Shown: positions 16,942 to 22,773 of the stretch, piece after piece | Layout: every line of letters begins with the position of its first letter | Numbering within the stretch: the first letter of the stretch is position 1 | Source of the DNA: RGIG2945 sp045540355 | Lineage (GTDB): Bacteria; Bacillota; Clostridia; Oscillospirales; Acutalibacteraceae | Direction of reading: 5' to 3' | Length of the DNA: 22,773 nucleotides | NCBI GenBank assembly: GCA_045540355.1 | Contig: JAZQHB010000100.1 | Coordinates: forward strand, 1-22,773 | Translations under genes and position numbers: made by a program | Notes under the pieces: generated by a model | Seen by the model: the letters and a program-made list of their open reading frames with translations, nothing else | Databases searched by the model: none | Told to the model about the DNA's origin: nothing

Positions 16942-18651
16942 ATGGCTGATATTAAAACGAAAGACAATGCAAAAGGTACAATACGAACCATAGATAAGGC
17001 TGCCGTTGCAACCCAACGAATGAAGCAGGCGTATATCGCAACAAAAGAAAAGGCAGAAAGGTCGGTAAATGCCAACAGCAGCTCTGCCGAGGAATACGCT
17101 TCTGATAAGCTGGAAAGCGGTATTGACGAGGTGGTTCACGATGGTGCTTATGCGTTTGACAAGGTGGGACGAAAAGGATTTGAAACCACAAAAGAGAATA
17201 TCCGCACCGCAAAGGACGGTATTCAGCGTTTCAAGCAGCAGCGAGCCGAACAGTCTTTACGAAAACAGGCTTCGCATAACACAAGCTCTGCGATTAAGAC
17301 TGTCGATAAGGCGGAAAAGACCATTAAGCAGTCGGCTACTTCCTCCGGAAAGAAAACCATTAAGTTTGCCGGGAAAGAAGCAACCAAAACCGCACAGAAA
17401 TCAGTTAAGACGGCTGAACAGACTGCAAAGACAGCGATAAAAACCAGTCAGCAAGCGGCGAAAGCGGCACAGAAAACAGCTCAGACGACGGTTAAGGCTT
17501 CGCAGAAAGCGGCACAGGCGGCAAAAGCCACAGCCAAAGCAACAGCCGCTACGATTAAAGCCGCAGCCAAAGCCACCGTTGCCGCAGTAAAAGCAATCAT
17601 AGCGGCGGTAAAAGGTCTTGTTGCCGCTATTGCTGCCGGCGGCTGGGTTGCGGTGGTAGTTATTATTGTTCTATGCCTTGTAGCTCTGATTGCGGGTTCT
17701 GTGTTCGGTATCTTCTTTTCGGGAGAGGATTCCGGCACGGGAATGTCAATGCAGACAGTCGTTCAGGAAATCAATCAAGAATATGATGACCGATTGGAGC
17801 AGGAAAAGAACTCCGTAAGCTATGATGTGCTTGAAATGAGCGGAAGCCGAGCTGTGTGGAAAGAAGTTCTTGCGGTCTATTCCGTTAAAGTAAATACCGA
17901 CCCCGATAATCCGATGGAGGTTGCTACGGTTGATGAAACCAAGAAGCAGCTACTGTCGGATATTTTTTGGGAGATGAACGATATTTCTTCCCGAACTGAA
18001 ACGAAAACCCATACCGAAATCGAAGAAAGCGACGACGGACACGGCAACATCGTACAGACCGAAACCACAGTTACCGAAACTTTCCTGTATATCACGGTAT
18101 CGCACAAGACCGTAGATGAAATGGCGGCTATGTACGGCTTTAATCAGGAGCAGAAAGATTATCTTGCCGAGCTGTTGCAGGGCGAAAACAATCAGCTATG
18201 GTCACAGGTGCTTTACGGTATTGGATACAGCGACGACCAAATCGTAACGGTTGCTCTGTCTCAGGTAGGTAATGTAGGCGGTCAGCCTTACTGGTCTTGG
18301 TACGGATTTGACTCCCGTGTAGAATGGTGTGCCTGCTTTGTTTCTTGGTGTGCAAACGAGTGTGGATATATCGACGCCGGTATTATTCCGAAGTATGCCG
18401 GTTGCGTAAACGGCGTTCAATGGTTCAGAGACCGAGGACAATGGGCAGACGGCTCGTATGAGCCTTCGCCCGGTACAATCATCTTCTTTGACTGGGAGAG
18501 CGACGGTGTGACAGACCACACCGGAATCGTTCAGAAATGCGAAAACAGTACAGTCTATACCGTTGAGGGCAACTCCGGAGACACTTGCAGAACCAAAACA
18601 TATCCGGTTGGAAGTTCAGTTATCTACGGATACGGCATTCCGGCATATTAA
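16942..18651 (+). CDS. CHAP-domain cell-wall hydrolase with Ala/Lys-rich N-terminal region (VirB1-like)
   Basis: A 569-residue protein. Residues 1-150 are polar and charged; 150-230 are an Ala/Lys/Thr-rich run of repeating units such as KAAQKTAQT; 233-258 form a membrane helix (WVAVVVIIVLCLVALIAG); about 265-440 are an extracellular linker domain; and 445-569 are a CHAP amidase/peptidase domain with Cys463 (VEWCACFVSWC) and His526 (DHTGIV). It should open peptidoglycan locally so the channel can cross the wall, like TcpG and other VirB1-like proteins. AAGGAGGG precedes the ATG. It is the last transfer gene on this strand in the window, and no + strand T-run terminator follows. Confidence 0.9.
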   Translation: MADIKTKDNAKGTIRTIDKAAVATQRMKQAYIATKEKAERSVNANSSSAEEYASDKLESGIDEVVHDGAYAFDKVGRKGFETTKENIRTAKDGIQRFKQQRAEQSLRKQASHNTSSAIKTVDKAEKTIKQSATSSGKKTIKFAGKEATKTAQKSVKTAEQTAKTAIKTSQQAAKAAQKTAQTTVKASQKAAQAAKATAKATAATIKAAAKATVAAVKAIIAAVKGLVAAIAAGGWVAVVVIIVLCLVALIAGSVFGIFFSGEDSGTGMSMQTVVQEINQEYDDRLEQEKNSVSYDVLEMSGSRAVWKEVLAVYSVKVNTDPDNPMEVATVDETKKQLLSDIFWEMNDISSRTETKTHTEIEESDDGHGNIVQTETTVTETFLYITVSHKTVDEMAAMYGFNQEQKDYLAELLQGENNQLWSQVLYGIGYSDDQIVTVALSQVGNVGGQPYWSWYGFDSRVEWCACFVSWCANECGYIDAGIIPKYAGCVNGVQWFRDRGQWADGSYEPSPGTIIFFDWESDGVTDHTGIVQKCENSTVYTVEGNSGDTCRTKTYPVGSSVIYGYGIPAY

Positions 18652-18681
18652 AAAAGATGGCTGCTCGTTTGAGTAGCCATC
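18649..18681 (-). terminator. Intrinsic terminator for arsC operon
   Basis: GATGGCTGCTC (18656-18666) and GAGTAGCCATC (18671-18681) form an 11 bp stem with one G-T pair and a GTTT loop. On the - strand it is followed by a run of seven T (18649-18655), the classic intrinsic terminator for the arsenic genes. On the + strand there is no T run, so read-through from the CHAP gene is only weakly blocked. It overlaps the last codons of the CHAP gene by three bases. Confidence 0.88.
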
Positions 18682-18688
18682 AAGTACA

Positions 18689-19069
18689 TTATAGTTGAGA
18701 AATTCTATTTTCGATTTCTTTGATTACTTCAATAAACACTTCATCACTTTGTCCTGTTGGGTCTTGCAGTCCCCAATTATCATCGAAGGCTCTACCAATA
18801 TACGGACACCCAACATCACAGCCCATTGAGATTGCAATATCCGGAGCAGGAATTTTATCAAAGGTTTTGCTATACTGCGTTTCTTTCATATCTATCCCAT
18901 AAATTTGTTTCATCATCCTTACAGCATCTTGATTTATCTGCGGTTTAGTTTCCGTTCCGGCAGAGTAAAAATCAAATTCTTCACCTCGTAGATGCTTTCC
19001 GAGTGCCTCGGCAATCTGACTGCGGCAGGAATTGTGTACGCAGATAAACGCAACCTTTTTCTTAGTCAT
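18689..19069 (-). CDS. arsC: Arsenate reductase, thioredoxin-linked type
   Basis: A 126-residue protein of the low-molecular-weight phosphatase-like ArsC family, reducing arsenate to arsenite in the cytoplasm. The P-loop CVHNSCR (Cys10 to Arg16) gives the nucleophile and the phosphate/arsenate-binding loop; Cys84 and Cys88 (SMGCDVGCP) are candidates for the disulfide relay; LQDP with Asp103 is the usual acid. This type is recharged by thioredoxin, fitting the thioredoxin-like gene two places upstream. The start at 19069 follows AAAGGGTGG and overlaps the acr3 end by 8 bases. The operon ends at the terminator just downstream. Confidence 0.93.
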   Translation of the reverse strand: MTKKKVAFICVHNSCRSQIAEALGKHLRGEEFDFYSAGTETKPQINQDAVRMMKQIYGIDMKETQYSKTFDKIPAPDIAISMGCDVGCPYIGRAFDDNWGLQDPTGQSDEVFIEVIKEIENRISQL

Positions 19070-20108
19070 TCTTAAACCACCCTTTCGTGCTGTTCGCTAC
19101 TTTCACAAGAAATAACATTACAGGAACCTCGGTCAGCACACCAACCGTTGTAGCAAGTGCCGCAGGAGATGTCGTGCCGAACAAAGCAACAGCTACGGCA
19201 ACAGCCAATTCAAAAAAGTTAGACGCACCTATCATTCCCGCAGGAGCGGCTATTTTGTGCGGCAGCTTCAAAAGCTTGCAAGCAGCATAGGCAATGGCAA
19301 AGATTAAGAAGGTCTGCAAAATCAGCGGCACAGCAATTAAAACAATATGCAGCGGGTTTTCCAAAATAACATTTCCCTGAAACGAGAAAATCATTATCAG
19401 CGTCAGCAAAAGCCCTATGGTTGTGATACCGTCAAATTTCTTTACAAAGGTGTTCTCAAAATAGTCCTTACCTTTTTTCTTTGTTACAAGGTATCGAGTC
19501 AGCATACCTCCGGCAAGCGGAATAACAACAAACAATATCACAGATAAAATCAAAGTATCCCACGGTACGGTAACATTGGAAACTCCGAGCAGAAACTTAA
19601 CAATCGGTATAAAAGCAACGAGGATAATTAAGTCATTGGTCGCTACTTGTACTACGGTGTAAGCCGGGTCACCTTTTGTCAGACTGCTCCACACGAAAAC
19701 CATTGCCGTACAGGGAGCCGCACCAAGTAATACCGCACCTGCCAAATACTCTGTTGCAAGGTCGGGTGTAATAAATGCTTTGAAAATCACAAAGAAGAAC
19801 AGACTTGCGATAGCGTACATCGTAAAAGGCTTGATAAGCCAGTTCGTTATCCAAGTTACAAATAGACCTTTTGGATTTTTACCGACATTTTTAATGCTTT
19901 GAAAATCGACTTTCATCATCATCGGATATATCATTAACCAAATGAGGATTGCCATAGGAATGGATACTTTTGCATATTCAAAGCGGTTCAAAAAGTCAGG
20001 TATCTGCGGAAGAAACTTTCCAATCAGAATGCCTATAACCATACACATAATAACCCAAACGGTCAAATATCTCTGAAAGACACTGATAGCGCTTTTCTCT
20101 TTGCTCAT
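19062..20108 (-). CDS. acr3: ACR3-type arsenite efflux permease
   Basis: A 348-residue membrane protein with about ten hydrophobic segments and the ACR3 signatures: Cys133 in LLGAAPCTAMVFVWS and Glu300 in GASNFFELAVAVAVALFG, both known to matter for arsenite transport in this family, plus IYPMMMKVDF near residue 60. It exports arsenite made by ArsC using the proton gradient; it is distinct from ArsB of the ion-transporter family although sometimes labelled arsB. AAAGGGG lies about 10 bases before the ATG, downstream of the trx-like stop. No internal defect is seen. Expression is uncertain because the operon promoter is not visible. Confidence 0.94.
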   Translation of the reverse strand: MSKEKSAISVFQRYLTVWVIMCMVIGILIGKFLPQIPDFLNRFEYAKVSIPMAILIWLMIYPMMMKVDFQSIKNVGKNPKGLFVTWITNWLIKPFTMYAIASLFFFVIFKAFITPDLATEYLAGAVLLGAAPCTAMVFVWSSLTKGDPAYTVVQVATNDLIILVAFIPIVKFLLGVSNVTVPWDTLILSVILFVVIPLAGGMLTRYLVTKKKGKDYFENTFVKKFDGITTIGLLLTLIMIFSFQGNVILENPLHIVLIAVPLILQTFLIFAIAYAACKLLKLPHKIAAPAGMIGASNFFELAVAVAVALFGTTSPAALATTVGVLTEVPVMLFLVKVANSTKGWFKND

Positions 20109-20123
20109 AGATATACGCCCCTT

Positions 20124-20366
20124 TTAGAAGCCTAATTTGTGCAGCAGCTTTTCAACATCAGCAGCTTTAAGTACCTTACCCATTGCAACTACTTTTTCAT
20201 TAACGACGAGGGCGGGCATACTCATTGCACCGTACCCCACGACCTTTTGCAAATCAGTTATATACTCCACTTCTACATCAAGTCCCATGCTTTTAACCGC
20301 CGCCTTTGCCTGTTCGTATTGTTCATGGCAGGAAGCGCAACCCACGCCAAGAACTTTGACGCTCAT
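20124..20366 (-). CDS. Thioredoxin-like protein of arsenic operon, 5'-truncated gene
   Basis: Eighty residues from an internal ATG at 20366 give a complete thioredoxin/glutaredoxin-like fold: GVGCASCHEQ with redox pair Cys10/Cys13, and SMPALVV with the cis-proline Pro51. The frame stays open upstream to 20468 and reads DEEKNIPACACQSDCATFEA and onward, which resembles the cysteine-rich N-terminal extension of this family, but it meets a TAA at 20469-20471 before any start codon. The original start is therefore missing. The internal ATG has a weak GAGG 8 bases upstream and could still produce the core domain. Family members accompany acr3/arsC in Clostridia and probably reduce ArsC or handle arsenite; that role is inference. 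Confidence 0.8.
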   Translation of the reverse strand: MSVKVLGVGCASCHEQYEQAKAAVKSMGLDVEVEYITDLQKVVGYGAMSMPALVVNEKVVAMGKVLKAADVEKLLHKLGF

Positions 20367-20465
20367 TGCCCCATCCTCAATTTTTACCTTGTTTGCGTCC
20401 TCTTCTGTCGCTTCAAAAGTCGCACAATCACTTTGACAAGCGCAAGCGGGAATGTTTTTTTCTTC

Positions 20466-20474
20466 GTCTTAGGT
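20466..20474. other. Junction that beheads the arsenic operon
   Basis: At about 20468-20471 the cysteine-rich reading frame of the trx-like gene breaks into a stop, and base composition changes abruptly from average to GC-rich, hairpin-dense DNA. The expected start codon, promoter and arsR regulator are not found to the right. This is best explained by an insertion or recombination end. No terminal inverted repeat or target duplication can be shown because the far end of the right-hand segment is outside the window. Confidence 0.65.
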
Positions 20475-21042
20475 CAGTTTACAAGGAACTACACGCAGAC
20501 CGTGAAACGGGCTGCTGACAACAAACGGCGCTATGCTCCCGGCTGGGTGCATAGCACCTGTTTGTTGCGGGGGTTTCCAAAGGGGGCAGCGCCCCATTTG
20601 GCACACGACTTTGCGGAGCAAAGTGTAGTGTGTTATACGCTCTGTCGGCGTTGCCCTGAAAATACCGTTGCCGCCGGGGAGGGCAAGGGCATTTGACGCG
20701 GCAGGAAAGCAGGGCTTTGTTTGGGGCTGGTAAGCCGGAAACAAAGGGCTGATTTCAGCAGCAGACAGGGCGTATTATGAAAGCCCCCGTCCCTCGTCCT
20801 CCGCCCCCGGCCTATGGGACAAAAAGTCCCAAAGCTCTGGACACCGTGACCAGATGTGTGGCCACACTCCGGGAAAAGTAGCAGGACGGCAGGAAACCGT
20901 CAAGGCTGAAATGAATGGGCTGACGCCCGGCCTTGACCGTTCCCCGCCGCCCCGCTGGATGGGTGGACAAGGTGGCCAATCCCTAAAAGTGTTTGGCCGC
21001 ACTCGTTCATTTTGGGGCCTTTCTTCTCCCAAAATTGAAATG

Positions 21043-21073
21043 GGCGGGAAAGCCCTAAAATGGCTTTCCCGCC
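21043..21073. repeat. Perfect 12 bp inverted repeat with 7-base loop
   Basis: GGCGGGAAAGCC (21043-21054) and GGCTTTCCCGCC (21062-21073) pair without a mismatch around the loop CTAAAAT. No T run follows on the + strand. On the - strand the hairpin is followed by ATTTCAATTTTGGG, with no run of T, so it is not a clear terminator on either strand. It is the strongest single hairpin of the structured region. Confidence 0.8.
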
Positions 21074-21085
21074 TTGATTACCCAT

Positions 21086-21168
21086 TAGCAAAGACGGGCG
21101 AGACTGTCAACGGCGGCGCTGAAAGCGCCGTTCATCTTGACCGTTGACTGGCTCGCCTGGCTTTGCTA
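21086..21168. repeat. Compound inverted repeat with competing inner pairings
   Basis: Nested arms TAGCAAAG/CTTTGCTA (21086-21093 with 21161-21168), GGCGAG/CTCGCC (21097-21102 with 21152-21157) and GTCAACGG/CCGTTGAC (21106-21113 with 21141-21148) build an 83-base structure. In the centre GGCGCT/AGCGCC (21115-21120 with 21124-21129) makes an apical hairpin. An alternative pairing AACGGCG/CGCCGTT (21109-21115 with 21126-21132) excludes the GTCAACGG arm. It lies 50 bases upstream of the efflux-gene promoter, so it is not part of that transcript. Confidence 0.75.
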
Positions 21169-21180
21169 CTGCCCGTAAGA

Positions 21181-21206
21181 GATGGAAAAACAAGATGGAA
21201 AACAAG
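21181..21206 (+). repeat. Tandem 13-base A-rich repeat upstream of promoter
   Basis: Two near-identical units, GATGGAAAAACAA and GATGGAAAACAAG, lie side by side 11 bases before the -35 box. Their A-tracts could act as an UP element for RNA polymerase; this is inference. Confidence 0.45.
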
Positions 21207-21217
21207 GTTAAAAATGG

Positions 21218-21247
21218 TTGACAAGTCTATCGGATGTGTGTTATACT
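21218..21247 (+). promoter_or_regulatory. Sigma-A-type promoter of the mef-like gene
   Basis: A perfect -35 box TTGACA (21218-21223) and a -10 box TATACT (21242-21247) are separated by 18 bases. Transcription should start near 21254-21256, giving an untranslated leader of about 270 bases before the ATG at 21523. Confidence 0.85.
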
Positions 21248-21328
21248 GTGAGACAGTTTGAGATTGGAAGGAGGCTTACGTGTGTTAATTTGTGTACGCT
21301 AATAAGCAATAAAAAGTAGAAGTACCTT

Positions 21329-21352
21329 TCCACATGATGGTGGGCTTTTTTT
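21329..21352 (+). terminator. Leader terminator-like hairpin 1 (weak stem, strong T run)
   Basis: TCCAC (21329-21333) pairs with GTGGG (21340-21344) using one G-T pair and is followed by C and seven T (21346-21352). The stem is short, so termination would be inefficient unless AAAAAG (21311-21316) adds pairing to the T run. It could be conditional. Confidence 0.5.
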
Positions 21353-21384
21353 GCGTGCGTATGCAAAGGAACACGTAGGTTTGA

Positions 21385-21420
21385 CACGAGCAGTCTTTGA
21401 ACTGTATCGTGGTGTTTTTT
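21385..21420 (+). terminator. Leader terminator-like hairpin 2
   Basis: CACGA (21385-21389) with TCGTG (21407-21411) encloses CAGT (21391-21394) with ACTG (21401-21404); a GTG then six T (21415-21420) follow. The interrupted 9 bp stem plus T run is a plausible intrinsic terminator. Confidence 0.6.
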
Positions 21421-21436
21421 CGTGCTTTGTTGTTAT

Positions 21437-21477
21437 GCAGGCGTCTGCCCTCTCTGTGGGACAACGCCTGCTTTTTA
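21437..21477 (+). terminator. Leader terminator 3, just before the mef-like gene
   Basis: GCAGGCGT (21437-21444) and ACGCCTGC (21464-21471) form a perfect 8 bp stem, with inner CCC/GGG pairing, followed by TTTTTAT. It ends about 46 bases before the ATG, so transcription must pass it to reach the gene. The position makes it the main candidate for a regulated attenuator. Confidence 0.8.
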
Positions 21478-21522
21478 TTGCAGAAACAAAGGAACAATGC
21501 AATAAAAAAGGAGGTTCGCATT

Positions 21523-22743
21523 ATGACCCAAAACAACAATTCATGGAGAAAAACTTATTTTACACTTCTTGCCGGACAAGCAATATCCTTTATTAGCAGC
21601 GGTATTTTGCAAATGGCCATTATCTTTTATTTGGTTGCGAAAACTAATTCTGCAATCATATTGACGGCGGCAACACTGATTGGATTTTTGCCGCAAGCCT
21701 GTTTAGGCCCGTTTGCAGGTGCTTTTGTTGACCGGCACAGCCGTAAAAGCGTAATGATTGGTGCGGATTTGATAATTGCCGCCGCTGGCGGTATTCTGGC
21801 GCTGGTGGCGTTTTACATGGAATTGCCCGTATGGTCTATTATGGTTGTCCTGTTAATCCGAAGTGCGGGAACTGCTTTTCATTCTCCAGCATTCAGCGCA
21901 GCAACACCTATGATTGTGCCAAAAGAGGAACTTACAAAATGCGCTGGTTACACGCAGACCATGCAAGCAGTAAGTGCGATTATCAGTCCAGCTGCCGCAG
22001 CGTTTTTATATGCTGTTTGGCCTCTTAATGCAATTATATTGTTAGATATTGTGGGTGCAATCCTTGCCTGTGTGACTGTTGCGATTTCGTCCATACCAAC
22101 GCCTGAACTATGTCCAGAAACGAAAAGACAACAGTTTTTACAGGATATGAAAGAGGGGTATGTGGTATTAAAGCAAAACAGGGGCCTCTTTGCTCTGCTC
22201 TGGATTGGTGTAATTTATATGTTCTTTTATATGCCAATCAGTACGCTTTTTCCTCTCATCTGTATGTCATACTTCAAAGGAACACCGGCCCATGCCTCTG
22301 CCGCTGAAATTGCTTTTGCGGTTGGTATGCTGCTTGGCGGAGTCATTCTGAGCATTTGGGGCGGTTTTAAGAAACGGCGGTACACCATCGGTCTTTCCGT
22401 TCTCCTGATGGGCGTTAGCAATATGCTCTCCGGGCTTTTGCCGCCAGACGCATTTCTTGTCTTTGTTGTGTGCTGTACTGTTATGGGAATTTCCGCTCCA
22501 TTTTACGGTGTGCAAAATGCGATTTTTCAAGAAACGGTCAAACCAGAATATCTGGGGAGAGTTTTTTCTCTACTGACAAGCGCCGCTTCCCTCGCCATGC
22601 CGTTTGGCCTTGTCATTTCCGGGCCTCTGGCGGAGCGGCTGGGAGTTGAGAAATGGTTTGTCATTTGCGGAATTGGCATTATCATCGTTGCGCTTGCCGT
22701 ATTTTTACTACCCGGTTTGAGAGAGATTGACAATACGCAATAA
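21523..22743 (+). CDS. mef: Mef-type MFS efflux pump (putative macrolide resistance)
   Basis: A 406-residue membrane protein, the same size as Mef(A)/Mef(E) (405). It begins like Mef with a short polar tail then AGQAISFISSGILQMAIIFYL, carries the MFS loop motif GPFAGAFVDRHSRK (62-75), and keeps long Mef-like blocks including MIGADLIIAAAGG, YMELPVW, LTKCAGYTQ, LRQN-like LKQNRGLFALL and KPEYLGRVFSL. About 12 hydrophobic segments are present. From memory I judge it clearly related to Mef but not identical, so it may be a separate class; the tetracycline pump Tet(40), also 406 residues, is an alternative I cannot exclude. ATG 21523 follows AAAAAAGGAGG. No msr-type ABC-F gene is visible in the 30 bases left. 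Confidence 0.82.
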   Translation: MTQNNNSWRKTYFTLLAGQAISFISSGILQMAIIFYLVAKTNSAIILTAATLIGFLPQACLGPFAGAFVDRHSRKSVMIGADLIIAAAGGILALVAFYMELPVWSIMVVLLIRSAGTAFHSPAFSAATPMIVPKEELTKCAGYTQTMQAVSAIISPAAAAFLYAVWPLNAIILLDIVGAILACVTVAISSIPTPELCPETKRQQFLQDMKEGYVVLKQNRGLFALLWIGVIYMFFYMPISTLFPLICMSYFKGTPAHASAAEIAFAVGMLLGGVILSIWGGFKKRRYTIGLSVLLMGVSNMLSGLLPPDAFLVFVVCCTVMGISAPFYGVQNAIFQETVKPEYLGRVFSLLTSAASLAMPFGLVISGPLAERLGVEKWFVICGIGIIIVALAVFLLPGLREIDNTQ

Positions 22744-22773
22744 TCAACTGCACCTTTTTCTATTACTAAACAA

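Larger units (their letters stand above)
1..18651. mobile_element. Tn1549/CTn-like integrative conjugative element, transfer region (partial)
   Basis: A nearly uninterrupted + strand run of genes encodes helicase, primase-like protein, MobC, relaxase, coupling protein, pilin-like protein, VirB6, PrgI/VirB3, VirB4, sortase and CHAP hydrolase, which is the transfer module of a Gram-positive conjugative element. Gene spacing is tight with many overlaps of 4 to 20 bases, as in one long operon. No integrase, excisionase, replication initiator or element ends lie in the window, so left and right boundaries are unknown. The arsenic genes to the right may be cargo inside the same element. A conjugative plasmid cannot be excluded. 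Confidence 0.85.
20519..21168. other. Gene-free, hairpin-dense GC-rich region
   Basis: About 650 bases without a credible gene hold a chain of inverted repeats. In order: 20519-20567 (CAACAAAC/GTTTGTTG outside GCTATGC/GCATAGC), 20577-20601 (CCAAA/TTTGG outside GGGGC/GCCCC), 20602-20632 (CACAC/GTGTG outside CTTTGC/GCAAAG), 20651-20686 (TTGCCCT/AGGGCAA), 20715-20746 (CTTTGTTT/AAACAAAG outside GGCT/AGCC), 20836-20854 (TCTGG/CCAGA), 20856-20867 (palindrome GTGTGGCCACAC), 20899-20937 (GTCAAGGC/GCCTTGAC), 20974-20998 (GGCCAA/TTGGCC), 21009-21035 (ATTTTGGG/CCCAAAAT), 21043-21073 and 21086-21168. Such density suggests selected structure: a noncoding RNA, or single-strand DNA signals for replication or mobilization. 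I cannot match it to a named RNA family. Confidence 0.6.
21254..21522 (+). promoter_or_regulatory. Long attenuator leader of the mef-like gene
   Basis: The leader begins with a very strong ribosome binding site, GGAAGGAGG (21266-21274), followed five bases later by GTG TGT TAA (21280-21288), a start-stop-like reading frame of two codons; a TTG-initiated nine-codon frame (21290-21319) overlaps this zone. Three hairpins with T runs follow. This layout fits ribosome-mediated transcription attenuation, where a drug-stalled ribosome on the leader peptide prevents termination. It is known for several macrolide, lincosamide and tetracycline resistance genes of Firmicutes. The mechanism here is inference from layout. 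Confidence 0.65.

Noticed and set aside
17386..17637. Repetitive Ala/Lys coding DNA considered as a tandem repeat array or CRISPR
   Set aside because: There are no regular repeat-spacer units; the repetition is at the amino-acid level only.
20139..20696. A 185-codon + strand frame running from the trx-like gene into the GC-rich region
   Set aside because: Its first half is antisense to the trx-like gene and its second half lies in hairpin DNA; it crosses the presumed junction, so it is a chance frame.
21105..21110. TTGACA on the - strand as a possible promoter for the arsenic genes
   Set aside because: The sequence 17 bases away reads TAATGG, a poor -10 box, and TTGACA is explained as part of the inverted repeat.
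20854..21147. A 97-codon + strand frame in the hairpin region
   Set aside because: No ribosome binding site, no known motif, and it is composed largely of inverted-repeat arms.
20471..21180. Group II intron considered for the structured region
   Set aside because: No domain V-like sequence and no reverse transcriptase gene were found in the window.

Overview
The window reads as the transfer half of a Firmicutes integrative and conjugative element of the Tn1549/CTn type found in gut Clostridia (Lachnospiraceae/Ruminococcaceae-like), followed by an arsenic-resistance cargo and then a separate segment carrying a Mef-type efflux gene. The host assignment is inference. It rests on Gram-positive style ribosome binding sites before nearly every gene, a Firmicutes-type secretion set (PrgI, VirB4, VirD4, CHAP hydrolase, class B sortase) and protein families typical of these elements.

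Region 1 (1-6022, + strand): the 3' end of a very large SNF2/DEAD-type helicase gene whose start lies outside the window, a small unknown gene, a DUF3991/Toprim primase-like gene and a DUF4314/DUF3846 gene. Several are joined by short overlaps. Region 2 (6023-7982): a 133-base gap holding a large nested inverted repeat that I propose as the origin of transfer, a 47-residue DUF3789 membrane protein, MobC and a MobP/VirD2-like relaxase. Region 3 (7966-18651): PcfB-like protein, ArdC/LtrC-like protein, a 67-residue protein, VirD4 coupling protein, pilin-like protein, VirB6-like channel, two small genes (one apparently frameshifted at its start), PrgI (VirB3-like), VirB4 ATPase, class B sortase and a CHAP cell-wall hydrolase. 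Together these would nick the DNA, deliver it to the coupling protein and build the channel.

Region 4 (18649-20468, - strand): convergent arsenic genes trx-like, acr3 and arsC, closed by an intrinsic terminator facing the - strand. The trx-like gene is cut off at its 5' end near 20468, and the usual upstream arsR and promoter are missing.

Region 5 (20471-22773): GC-rich DNA without a credible gene up to about 21180, packed with inverted repeats. Then come a strong promoter (21218-21247), a 270-base leader with three successive terminator-like hairpins, and a complete Mef-type MFS gene. Leader structure suggests antibiotic-induced transcription attenuation. The most interesting parts are the hairpin array, the junction that beheads the arsenic operon, the three-terminator leader and the oriT-like structure. 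No tRNA, rRNA or CRISPR array was seen.
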